From contig JAFGNQ010000125.1 of assembly GCA_016926925.1 (NCBI GenBank), forward strand, positions 1 to 9,427: 9,427 bases of DNA, in the 5' to 3' direction. The stretch is from Candidatus Aminicenantota bacterium. GTDB lineage: Bacteria > Acidobacteriota > Aminicenantia > Aminicenantales > Aminicenantaceae. Position numbers and translations under genes: made by a program. The notes beneath the pieces were generated by a model that had not been told where the DNA came from, did not search any database, and worked only from the letters and a program-made list of their open reading frames with translations. Each line of letters begins with the position of its first letter. Position 1 is the stretch's first letter. This document shows, piece after piece, positions 1 through 6,994 of this stretch.

Positions 1-726
1 TATCTGGAGCTGGGAGATGGAGATGAGCTGTACGAAAACCGGCGTCTTGCGGATATCGTGCAGGCATATGGGAATATTTTCCAGTACCTCAATGAATTTC
101 ATAAGCAAGGCCGGCTGATTTATATTTGGGGAAATCACAACAAACAGTTCGGAAATGAAAAATGGCTCAGCCGGGAGCTTCAGAGGGCCCGCTCGCATAT
201 CTCGGATCTTTTCCCCGATCTGAAAGTCTATGAAACCGCCCTTTTAGGCGATAAAATATTTTTGTTTCACGGCCATCAAGGCGACCCGATGAATGACCTT
301 TTCGCATTTTTCAGTAGATTTTTGGTCCGGACCTTTTGGCGGCCGCTCCAGACCGGTCTCGGATTCAGGGATCCAACCAGCCCTGCTAAAAATGTGCGCA
401 AGCGGAATAAAATCGAGGAAAAGATTCTCGAATGGGCTCGCGAACACAAAATGGTAGCCATTGCCGGACACACCCACCGGCCCATGTTCGCTTCCTTGAC
501 AAAACAACAGAGAAAAGCGGGACAGGAGGAAGAGCCTTACTATTTCAACTCCGGAAGTGGGGTTCATCCCCGGTGTGTCACCTGCATTGAAATATATAAC
601 ATGAGAATCGAGCTGGCCAAATGGCATACTATCGCTGCTGCTGATGACGAAAGACGGCTGAGAGTCGTGCGCGAGACTCTCGAGGGCTGCAGCGAGAACC
701 TGGAGAAAATTCTGTCTCTGCTTTAA
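1..726 (+). CDS. Metallophosphoesterase (calcineurin-like), 5'-truncated by the window edge
   Basis: The reading frame is open from base 1, so the gene starts upstream of the window and 241 C-terminal residues are visible. An internal GTG at 58 is only an in-frame valine codon and not a convincing start. The metal-binding blocks of the calcineurin-like phosphoesterase fold appear in order: GDGDE (bases 13-27), GNHN (bases 130-141), HGHQGD (bases 268-285) and GHTHRP (bases 466-483). The first D-x-H block expected before GDGDE must lie outside the window. Such enzymes bind two divalent metals and hydrolyse phosphomonoesters, phosphodiesters or pyrophosphates; the substrate cannot be read from this fragment. 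The GHTHRP ending recalls LpxH-like hydrolases, but the rest is not clearly LpxH. The C-terminal ~60 residues are charged and probably helical. The next gene starts 137 bp downstream without an obvious terminator between, so co-transcription is possible. The family call is firm and the substrate unknown. Confidence 0.87.
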   Translation, partial: YLELGDGDELYENRRLADIVQAYGNIFQYLNEFHKQGRLIYIWGNHNKQFGNEKWLSRELQRARSHISDLFPDLKVYETALLGDKIFLFHGHQGDPMNDLFAFFSRFLVRTFWRPLQTGLGFRDPTSPAKNVRKRNKIEEKILEWAREHKMVAIAGHTHRPMFASLTKQQRKAGQEEEPYYFNSGSGVHPRCVTCIEIYNMRIELAKWHTIAAADDERRLRVVRETLEGCSENLEKILSLL

Positions 727-851
727 GATGGAAGATGTCAGATCAAGGTTCGCGATTTAGTCTCGATACCAATAATAGGCGAGAAGAGAAAACAAGAACA
801 GCCTTGAGAAGATTAGAGTAGAGTGGATTAGAAAAGAAATCCGAAATGAAG

Positions 852-857
852 AGGAGG
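852..857 (+). promoter_or_regulatory. Shine-Dalgarno site that fixes the CPBP protease start at GTG 864
   Basis: A perfect AGGAGG stands six bases before a GTG at 864. An in-frame ATG lies at 846, but the AGGAGG is inside that longer reading and no comparable ribosome site precedes 846. The GTG is therefore the better start, removing six residues (MKRRFI) from the longest reading. Confidence 0.72.
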
Positions 858-863
858 TTTATA

Positions 864-1724
864 GTGACTGAAAATAGTATCAAATCTCACCCCTTTCCCT
901 GGGATTATTTCGCTATCGCTTTTGCCTTTTCGTGGATTGTCTGGCTTCCTGGTGTCTTAGCGGCGAGAGGTCTATTCACTCTCCCTATGCCTGAACTGGT
1001 CTTAGCCGGGATTGGAGGATTCGGGCCTTTCGTGTCTGCATTTTATTTAACCCGCCGGCGGCAGGGTAAAAAAGGCGTAAAAGCCTTGATCAAAAGAGCT
1101 TTGAATTTCCGTATCCCACTCAAGTGGCTGGCTGCAATTTTTGTGATACACCTAGCTGTAACGGCAGCTGCCCGGCATATTTATATCTGGAGAGGGGGAG
1201 AGCTTCCCGATTCTCCGGTTTTGGGATCGCCAGTGGCCATTCTCGTGCTTTTTCTTGTCTTGTTCTTTTTTGGCGGTTCTGTCAACGAAGAGTTCGGCTG
1301 GAGAGGGTATGCACTGGACCGGATTCAATCAAAGCACAGTGCGCTTCTTTCCAGTATAATACTCGGATTCCTGTGGGGACTCTGGCATTTACCGCTGTTT
1401 TTCTTCCGGGGTTTAAGCCAGTCCTACATGTCCTTTTGGATTTTTCTCGGTTGGACATGTTCCCTGGCTGTTCTTATGACTTGGTTTCATAACAACAACA
1501 AAGGGAATATCCTGGTCGCTCTGCTGTTTCACACCATGGGAAATTTATCCGGCTCCATATTTCCTTATTTTAATGCTGTTAAGGGTGCGGATCAGACGCC
1601 ATTGCTCCTCACTACCGCTATGTATTCCATTGTTGCAATCATAGTTGTCTTAATTGCCGGGCCAAAGAAATTATCGCGTAAACCCGACTCAGAAATGCCC
1701 TTCAGGAATTTAGATCTAAGATAG
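864..1724 (+). CDS. CPBP-family intramembrane metalloprotease (CAAX/Abi type)
   Basis: This is a predicted multi-pass membrane protein of 286 residues from the GTG start (292 from the ATG at 846). The three CPBP signature blocks are present. Motif 1 is NEEFGWRGYAL, giving the EExxxR pattern with the two glutamates near residues 142-143 and the arginine at 147. Motif 2 is WGLWH near 171-175, with tryptophan in place of the usual leading phenylalanine. Motif 3 is HTMGN near 223-227. About eight hydrophobic segments can be drawn. In the family these residues bind zinc in the membrane plane. Eukaryotic Rce1 cuts prenylated CAAX proteins, while bacterial members serve in bacteriocin maturation or immunity, or are uncharacterised. 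No bacteriocin or peptide-precursor gene is visible nearby, so the substrate is unknown. The C-terminal tail is short and polar. Base composition looks more AT-rich than the following gene. It sits 137 bp after the phosphoesterase gene and 247 bp before the Asp-box gene. Confidence 0.86.
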   Translation: MTENSIKSHPFPWDYFAIAFAFSWIVWLPGVLAARGLFTLPMPELVLAGIGGFGPFVSAFYLTRRRQGKKGVKALIKRALNFRIPLKWLAAIFVIHLAVTAAARHIYIWRGGELPDSPVLGSPVAILVLFLVLFFFGGSVNEEFGWRGYALDRIQSKHSALLSSIILGFLWGLWHLPLFFFRGLSQSYMSFWIFLGWTCSLAVLMTWFHNNNKGNILVALLFHTMGNLSGSIFPYFNAVKGADQTPLLLTTAMYSIVAIIVVLIAGPKKLSRKPDSEMPFRNLDLR

Positions 1725-1803
1725 AATTAAGATCATCAAAGAATACAAAGTCTTCCTTTGAAGGCCCAAAACTCTGTGCAACTAATCTATTTTTTTCCGC
1801 GGG

Positions 1804-1840
1804 TTGAATTTATTGTGTGCTTTTTTATAGACTCTATATT
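1804..1840 (+). promoter_or_regulatory. Candidate promoter in the AT-rich leader of the Asp-box protein gene
   Basis: The 247-bp gap between the CPBP gene and the Asp-box gene is AT-rich. Two overlapping sigma70-like pairs can be drawn: TTGTGT (1813-1818) with TATATT (1835-1840), 16-bp spacer, or TTGAAT (1804-1809) with TATAGA (1826-1831), also 16 bp. Either gives a leader of about 120-140 nt. In such AT-rich DNA chance matches are common, so this is weak. The gap also has a T-run around 1791-1797, but no good hairpin immediately before it, so I do not call a terminator for the CPBP gene. Confidence 0.25.
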
Positions 1841-1971
1841 TAGCTGTCGTACGCAGAGCGTCAACTTAATATACAATGGGGTTTAAATTGTGTGGTTTTT
1901 CATATATTGTGTGATCCATCATAAAAGGAGTAAATCTTATTTTTAACTAAATTTTATGTAGGAGGCATTAA

Positions 1972-4900
1972 ATGACAAACAAGCAAACCTATTGGACAAA
2001 AAAGAAAATTCGCAACAGCTCCCTAGCAACACGCTATGCAGTTGCCCTTGCTGCAGCAGTGTTATTATTAGGAGTTGTTTTCGTTCAGGCTCAGGACGTC
2101 AAACCTGAGCTATACAAGTCACTCAAGTATCGTCACATCGGACCCAAGGGGAACCGGGTGGTGGCGGTGGCCGGTGTTCCCGGTGATCCGAACACCATTT
2201 ATACCGGCGCAGCGACCGGTGGCGTTTTCAAAACAACTGATGGAGGTGTGCACTGGTTTCCGATTTTTGATCAATTCGAGGTTCAGTCGATCGGCGCTGT
2301 TGCCGTTGCCGACAGCGATCCAAACATTGTTTGGGTTGGGACCGGAGAAGCCTTCATCCGGGGTCACATCTCTATCGGTAACGGTGTCTACAAGTCGACC
2401 GATGCCGGGAAGACCTGGTCGCATATGGGCCTCAATCTTACGGGGCGAATTGCGCGAGTCATCATCAACCCCAAAAATCCGGATATCGTCTATGTGGCGG
2501 CTATGGGACATTGTTACGGGCCGCAGCAGGAGCGTGGTGTTTACCGGACAACCGATGCGGGGAAAACCTGGGAGAAGGTGCTTTTCATCGATGAAAACAC
2601 AGGTGCCGCCGACATAGTCATGGATCCCAATAACCCGCGCATTCTTTTCGCGGGCATGTGGCAGCTCATCATCTACGGTTGGGGCCGGGAGAGCGGAGGT
2701 CCGGGCAGCGGGCTCTATATGTCCCGGGACGGGGGAACTACGTGGAAGCATCTAACCGGTCACGGCCTTCCGGACCCGCCTCTCGGTAAAATCGGCCTGG
2801 CCATAGCGCCGAGCGACTCCAACCGCATTTACGCGCTCATTGAAACAGCCGACAGGGGCGTTCTGTGGCGCTCTGAAAACGGGGGTGATGATTGGGCTTT
2901 AATCAGCTCGGATGAGACCTTGAACCGCAGGCCTCACTATTATTCGCGCATGGCTGTGCTGCCCGATAATCCGAACGAGGTATACTTCCTTACTCAGCTC
3001 GAGATGCACATGTCCATCGATGGAGGAGTCACCTCACGGGATGTACCGGCCGTATGGCCCGACAACCACGACATGTGGATCGACCCCTTGAACCCGAGCC
3101 GTCTTATCGTCGCCAACGATCGCTACGTCAACATCTCGACGAACCGGGGAAAAACGTGGATGAGGGCTTCGCTCCCCAACGCGCAGATGTATCACGTGGC
3201 TGTCGACGATCGCATCCCCTATTGGGTGTATGGCAACCGACAGGACGGCCCGGGGCACGGCGCGCCGAGCAATACACTCAATGGAAAGTACATCCTGCCT
3301 GCGGATTGGCAGTGGGTCGGAGGTTCAGAGAGTGGATTCACCTATCCGGATCCGGCGGATCCGAACATGGTCTGGAGCTCAGGCCAAGCCGGCTTCCTGC
3401 AGCATCTGGACTTGCGGACCGGATTGGCCAGAAACGTGAATCCGTGGCCGGTCGGCATGTTCGTCTGGCCTATCGCCGATCTGAAATACCGCCTCCAATG
3501 GACATTCCCGATCGCTCTTTCTCCCAACGATCCTCAGAGGCTGTATGCAGGCAGCCAGCATGTTCATGTGACGGAAGATGCCGGCCAGACCTGGAAGGTG
3601 ATCAGCCCCGACCTGACGACGAACGACAAAAGCAAGCAGCAATCCTCCGGAGGCCTTACGCCGGATAACACGAGTGTCGAATTTTACTGCGTGCTGTTCG
3701 CCATTGCGGAGTCGCCTGTTGACCGGGACGTAATCTGGGCCGGGTCCAATGACGGCCTTGTCCATGTGACACGGGACGGTGGAAGCCATTGGGATAATGT
3801 CACTGAAGCCATCCCGAATTTACCGCCGTGGGGGACTGTCTCCAAGATCGAACCCTCGCGCTACGATGCCGGAGCAGCCTATGTGACTATTGACCTGCAT
3901 CAGGTGAACGACCGGAATCCCTATGTCTATAAAACTGCGGATTACGGAAAGTCCTGGAAGCTCATCGTAACGGGCATCCCCCGGAGCGTGTTCAGTTACG
4001 CCCACTGCATCGCGGAAGATCCTGTCCGCAGAGGACTGCTTTATTTGGGGACCGAAAACTCCCTTTATGCATCTTTCGATGACGGGGAACACTGGCAGCC
4101 GCTGCAGAACAACCTGCCGCACAGCCGGGTGAGTTGGATTGTCGTTCAGGAGCGCTTCAAGGACCTGGTTATTTCGACTTACGGCCGCGGTTTTTGGATT
4201 TGTGATGACATCACTCCTCTCCAGCAGCTCGATGAGAATGTTCTTTCCTCTGAGGCCCACCTGTTTCCCCCTCGGGAGGCCTACAGGTTTCGCACGCGTC
4301 CGACACTGCCGATCTATATGGGTGAAGAATTCGACCCGCCCAGCGCCCTTGGCCACAATCCGCCTTACGGGGCATCGATCAACTACTTTTTGGGTAAGGA
4401 ACAGGCCGAAGAAGTTAAGTTCGAAATATTGGATTCTGATGGGAATAAAATACGTAAGCTAAAAGGAAGCAAGGAGGAAGGTATCAACCGGATATGGTGG
4501 GATCTGAAATACGAAACTATAGAGATGCCGCGCCTGCGGACCAGCCCTTCCGGCCACCCGGAGATCGGTTTGAACGCAGAGGGTTGGCGCAGATTCCCGA
4601 TGGGTCCGGAGAGCGGCACCATGGCAACGCTCGTCCCGCCGGGAACGTATACGGTCAAGCTGAAATTGGGTGAAACCGAGCGGACACAGGAACTCACGGT
4701 CTTGAAGGACCCGAACTCGTTGGGCAGTGAAGAAGGGATCCTTGCGGCGACTGAGATCGTTTTCGATCTCCGTAATCAAGTGAAGGATATGACGGATATG
4801 ATCAACCGGATCGAGTCTGTCCGGAAGCAGCTGGCTGATCTCAAACTAAGGCTCGCCGACGGATTCGAAACACTGGTGGTGGAAGCCGAAGAGATCGAGA

Positions 4901-5181
4901 GTAAATTACTTGCAGTGGAATCGTCGTTCTTCGACCCGCATATAACGGGCTCTGCGGATTCATTCTACTACCCGCCTCAGCTTTATATGAAACTTCAGGC
5001 TCTTGCCGCAGATATTGCGGAATCGGATTTCCCGCCGACTCAAGCACACCTCGAGGTTTACCGAATATACACAGAGCAGGTGGCGGAACAAAAGAGCAAA
5101 TTCGATGCCATTTTGTCGACCGATGTGGCCGGCTTCAATGGGCACCTCAAAGCAGCCGGCATCCCGCACATCATCCAATAA
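1972..5181 (+). CDS. Secreted Asp-box (Vps10/BNR-like beta-propeller) protein, 1069 aa
   Basis: The ATG at 1972 is preceded by AGGAGG (1960-1965) at a six-base spacing. The N-terminus is a signal peptide: a Lys/Arg-rich start, a hydrophobic core at residues 23-38 and a likely cut after VQA at residue 40. The mature part carries ten Asp-boxes of the S/T-x-D-x-G-x-x-W type, with tryptophans at 95, 149, 200, 258, 308, 396, 541, 607, 662 and 708. A degenerate one near 347-355 lacks the tryptophan. These boxes mark blades of one or two beta-propellers, as in sortilin/Vps10 and BNR proteins. After residue ~730 comes an Ig-like section with ILDSDGNKIRKL, then WWDLKYE (about 840-846) and PPGTYTVKLKLG (about 889-900). 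A charged helical tail with coiled-coil character follows from about 918. Proteins of this build are often labelled glycosyl hydrolase or sialidase, but no catalytic set of a known glycosidase can be pointed to. Binding of a polymer or protein in the periplasm or outside the cell is as likely. Confidence 0.88.
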   Translation: MTNKQTYWTKKKIRNSSLATRYAVALAAAVLLLGVVFVQAQDVKPELYKSLKYRHIGPKGNRVVAVAGVPGDPNTIYTGAATGGVFKTTDGGVHWFPIFDQFEVQSIGAVAVADSDPNIVWVGTGEAFIRGHISIGNGVYKSTDAGKTWSHMGLNLTGRIARVIINPKNPDIVYVAAMGHCYGPQQERGVYRTTDAGKTWEKVLFIDENTGAADIVMDPNNPRILFAGMWQLIIYGWGRESGGPGSGLYMSRDGGTTWKHLTGHGLPDPPLGKIGLAIAPSDSNRIYALIETADRGVLWRSENGGDDWALISSDETLNRRPHYYSRMAVLPDNPNEVYFLTQLEMHMSIDGGVTSRDVPAVWPDNHDMWIDPLNPSRLIVANDRYVNISTNRGKTWMRASLPNAQMYHVAVDDRIPYWVYGNRQDGPGHGAPSNTLNGKYILPADWQWVGGSESGFTYPDPADPNMVWSSGQAGFLQHLDLRTGLARNVNPWPVGMFVWPIADLKYRLQWTFPIALSPNDPQRLYAGSQHVHVTEDAGQTWKVISPDLTTNDKSKQQSSGGLTPDNTSVEFYCVLFAIAESPVDRDVIWAGSNDGLVHVTRDGGSHWDNVTEAIPNLPPWGTVSKIEPSRYDAGAAYVTIDLHQVNDRNPYVYKTADYGKSWKLIVTGIPRSVFSYAHCIAEDPVRRGLLYLGTENSLYASFDDGEHWQPLQNNLPHSRVSWIVVQERFKDLVISTYGRGFWICDDITPLQQLDENVLSSEAHLFPPREAYRFRTRPTLPIYMGEEFDPPSALGHNPPYGASINYFLGKEQAEEVKFEILDSDGNKIRKLKGSKEEGINRIWWDLKYETIEMPRLRTSPSGHPEIGLNAEGWRRFPMGPESGTMATLVPPGTYTVKLKLGETERTQELTVLKDPNSLGSEEGILAATEIVFDLRNQVKDMTDMINRIESVRKQLADLKLRLADGFETLVVEAEEIESKLLAVESSFFDPHITGSADSFYYPPQLYMKLQALAADIAESDFPPTQAHLEVYRIYTEQVAEQKSKFDAILSTDVAGFNGHLKAAGIPHIIQ

Positions 5182-5194
5182 AAAAGGGACAGGC

Positions 5195-5409
5195 GGTTTT
5201 TAGGAATAATTCAGGCGCCTGGGTTATTCACGAGTCGAGGTTACTGCAAAGGCGAGGAATCGGACCACGAAGCTGTAGTGGACTACCGCGAGTGGGCTTG
5301 CAACGAAAGCTTTGTAGTATGATCGGCTCACCTGAGAGGTAAAAGCCACTGACATTAAGATTTCAGTGTTTTGATAATAAGAGTCAGTGGTTTTTATGAA
5401 TAACTTAGG
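5195..5409 (+). repeat. Structured intergenic repeat, copy A (candidate ncRNA with its own terminator)
   Basis: This fills the gap between the Asp-box gene and ino1 and ends at the base before the ino1 stop codon. It matches the reverse complement of 9195-9411 at about 80% by eye. In + orientation the parts are as follows. A near-copy of a 21-bp sequence lies at each end (5195-5215 and 5389-5409, 18 of 21 equal). An 11-bp hairpin pairs 5204-5214 with 5219-5229. A long imperfect stem pairs 5231-5251 with 5310-5330. It encloses CCAC/GTGG (5265-5268 with 5292-5295) and a GTAG/CTAC core (5275-5286). A terminator-like hairpin lies at 5346-5390. Non-canonical pairs in the stems are mostly G-T on this strand. 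No reading frame of note is present. It may be a free small RNA, a 3'-UTR structure or a non-autonomous mobile element. The repeat is certain and its role is not. Confidence 0.85.
5346..5395. terminator. Bidirectional intrinsic terminator between the convergent Asp-box gene and ino1
   Basis: CCACTGAC (5346-5353) pairs perfectly with GTCAGTGG (5383-5390) and is followed by TTTTT (5391-5395) on the + strand, serving the Asp-box gene. Read on the - strand, the same stem lies after the ino1 stop and is followed by CTTTT, so it could end ino1 transcripts too. The loop is long (29 nt). It contains a second TCAGTG (5363-5368) that can pair with the same left arm and is followed by TTTT. The stem is the 3' part of repeat copy A. 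Confidence 0.68.
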
Positions 5410-6723
5410 TCAGTCGTAGTATTCGAGGCCCAGGTGGGTGATGAGCTCTTCCCCTTTAATGTAGCGCAATGTGTTCTTCAATTTCATGAGCTGGATGAAT
5501 AGATCGTGTTCCGGGTAGAGCTCGGGAGCGCACATCGGGCTCTTGAAGTAGAAGGAGAGCCATTCCTGAATGCCCTTCATTTTGCACCGTTGGGCCAGGT
5601 CCATAAACAACGCCAGATCGAGGACAATGGGAGCGGCCAGTATACTGTCCCGGCACAGGAAATCGATCTTGATCTGCATGGGGTAACCCAGCCAACCGAA
5701 GATGTCGATGTTGTCCCAGCCTTCTTTGTTATCTCCGCGGGGCGGGTAGTAGTTGATCCGAACTTTATGGTATAAATTTTTATAGAGCTCGGGGTAAACT
5801 TTAGGCTGAAGAATGTATTCGAGTACTCCCAGTTTGCTCTCTTCCTTTGTTTTGAAGGATTCGGGATCGTCCAGAACTTCGCCGTCCCGGTTACCGAGGA
5901 TGTTTGTCGAGAACCAGCCGTTCAGTCCCAGGAGGCGTGCTTTGAAGCCCGGGGCGAGAATGGTCTTCATCAGTGTTTGACCCGTTTTAAAGTCCTTCCC
6001 CGCAATCGGGACTTCCTTTTGCTTGGCAAATTCAACGAGCGCCGGAATGTCTACCGTCAGGTTCGGAGCCCCGTTGGCGAAGGGAACTCCCGAAGAGATG
6101 GAGGCATAGGCATAGATCATGCTCGGGGCGATGGCCGGATGATTCTCTTTCATGGCTTTCTCGAAGGATTCGAGAGTCTGGTGTACGGGATCTTTTTTCA
6201 TGAATATTTCCGTACTGGCGCACCACACGGTAACCAGGCGGCTGAGCTTCTGCTTCTCTTTGAAATTTCGGATGTCATCCATGAGCATCTGTGCCAGGTC
6301 GTATTTTGTGCCGGCTTTCTTGATATGTTCTCCGTGAAGTTTCTTGACATAGTTCTGGTCGAAGACGGCTTTCCAGGGCTGGATACCCTCGATATCTTCC
6401 CGGATATCCTCCAGGAGCTCTTTGTCGAGAACCCCGGCATTCAAGGCGGACTGATAGACGTTGTCCGTGAAAATGTCCCAACCGCCGAAAACCAGATCAT
6501 TCAATCCTGCCAATTCCACGAAATCCTTGATCAGCGGAATCCGCTTTTCCGTTCTTTTTCCCAACCGGATAGTTCCCATCTGAGTAAGTGAACCAAAAGG
6601 CTTCGCAATTCCCATTTTGATGGCGTTTACTCCGGCAATGAAGGTGGTGGCTACGGCTCCCAGCCCGGGGAGGAGTACACCAAGTTTGCCTTCTGCTTTT
6701 TCAGCCTGAATATTCACTGTCAT
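5410..6723 (-). CDS. ino1: Inositol-3-phosphate synthase (myo-inositol-1-phosphate synthase)
   Basis: The 437-residue product matches the NAD-dependent enzyme that turns glucose 6-phosphate into 1L-myo-inositol 1-phosphate, the first step of inositol synthesis, in the cytoplasm. The N-terminus has a Rossmann nucleotide loop, LPGLGAVATT (18-27). Family landmarks follow in order: GGWDIFTDNVY (80-90), YASISSGVPFANGAPNL (205-221), GKDFKTGQTLMKT (242-254), LNGWFSTNILGNRDGEVL (267-284), KVRINYYPPRGDNKEGWDN (320-338) and DFLCRDSILAAPIVLDL (354-370). The lysines around 243-253 are in the region that supplies catalytic lysines in characterised enzymes. The length fits the shorter bacterial form rather than the longer eukaryotic one. 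The ATG is preceded on the - strand by GGAGG (6731-6735) at a seven-base spacing. No inositol monophosphatase or phosphatidylinositol synthase gene lies beside it, so the use of inositol (lipid, osmolyte or other) is not shown here. It converges on the Asp-box gene and diverges from the ABC operon. Confidence 0.95.
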   Translation of the reverse strand: MTVNIQAEKAEGKLGVLLPGLGAVATTFIAGVNAIKMGIAKPFGSLTQMGTIRLGKRTEKRIPLIKDFVELAGLNDLVFGGWDIFTDNVYQSALNAGVLDKELLEDIREDIEGIQPWKAVFDQNYVKKLHGEHIKKAGTKYDLAQMLMDDIRNFKEKQKLSRLVTVWCASTEIFMKKDPVHQTLESFEKAMKENHPAIAPSMIYAYASISSGVPFANGAPNLTVDIPALVEFAKQKEVPIAGKDFKTGQTLMKTILAPGFKARLLGLNGWFSTNILGNRDGEVLDDPESFKTKEESKLGVLEYILQPKVYPELYKNLYHKVRINYYPPRGDNKEGWDNIDIFGWLGYPMQIKIDFLCRDSILAAPIVLDLALFMDLAQRCKMKGIQEWLSFYFKSPMCAPELYPEHDLFIQLMKLKNTLRYIKGEELITHLGLEYYD

Positions 6724-6783
6724 CCTTGAGCCTCCAAAGTGATTTTACGCGCGCACATGTATGGCCATTGATCTGAATCCATA

Positions 6784-6812
6784 CTATTATCACAAGAGTT
6801 GTGGGACTTCAA
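6784..6812 (-). promoter_or_regulatory. Candidate ino1 promoter
   Basis: Read on the - strand, TTGAAG (6812-6807) is followed after 17 bp by TAATAG (6789-6784). A shifted alternative is the extended -10 TGTGATAAT (6794-6786) with a 15-bp spacer. Either would start transcription about 45-55 nt before the ATG. A perfect palindrome, GGACTTCAAGTCC (6804-6816), covers the -35 element, so a repressor site is plausible. Confidence 0.38.
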
Positions 6813-6856
6813 GTCCTATTGCCCAACCGTCCCGTTCGAAAGCACCTTCGTTTCTG

Positions 6857-6875
6857 TTATGATCTCAAATCATAA
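6857..6875. promoter_or_regulatory. Operator-like inverted repeat upstream of ino1
   Basis: TTATGAT (6857-6863) and ATCATAA (6869-6875) are perfect inverted copies separated by CTCAA. The size and spacing suit a dimeric DNA-binding regulator. The site lies about 45 bp upstream of the candidate ino1 -35 and about 90 bp upstream of the rightward promoter, so it could serve either direction. No regulator gene is visible in the window. Confidence 0.35.
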
Positions 6876-6964
6876 GGCGAGAGTACGAGTTCGTCACGGT
6901 TCGTTTTCGTTGATGATCCCTCCGCCCCGAATCAAACCCCGTTCCTGAAATTCCGTATTAAGTT

Positions 6965-6994
6965 TTGACAGGAGCTTGTGGCTGATGGTATAAG
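6965..6994 (+). promoter_or_regulatory. Sigma70-type promoter for the ABC exporter operon
   Basis: A perfect TTGACA (6965-6970) is followed after 18 bp by TATAAG (6989-6994), which is preceded by TGG, giving an extended -10 (TGGTATAAG). This is the best promoter match in the window. Transcription would start near 7001 and leave a leader of about 230 nt before the ATPase start. Confidence 0.62.

Noticed and set aside
1725..1800. Intrinsic terminator for the CPBP gene
   Set aside because: CAAAG/CTTTG (about 1745-1759) can form only a five-base-pair hairpin, and the T-run near 1791-1797 lies more than 30 bases further on, too far to act together.
3820..4356. 178-codon - strand frame and several others inside the Asp-box gene
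   Set aside because: All fall within a well-supported 1069-residue coding frame and show no motifs of their own.
5231..5330. tRNA gene suggested by the long stem and inner hairpins of the repeats
   Set aside because: There is no cloverleaf arrangement, no T-loop consensus and no CCA-type 3' end. The stem order does not fit a tRNA.
5195..5409. CRISPR array or integron attC site
   Set aside because: There are only two direct repeats per locus, 195 bp apart, with the same structured sequence between them in both loci, unlike variable spacers. The short core motifs expected at attC ends are not recognisable, and no cas or integrase gene is visible.
5977..6591. 204-codon frame on the + strand opposite ino1
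   Set aside because: It is antisense to a clearly conserved enzyme and has no ribosome site or family signal; it is a shadow of ino1 codon structure.
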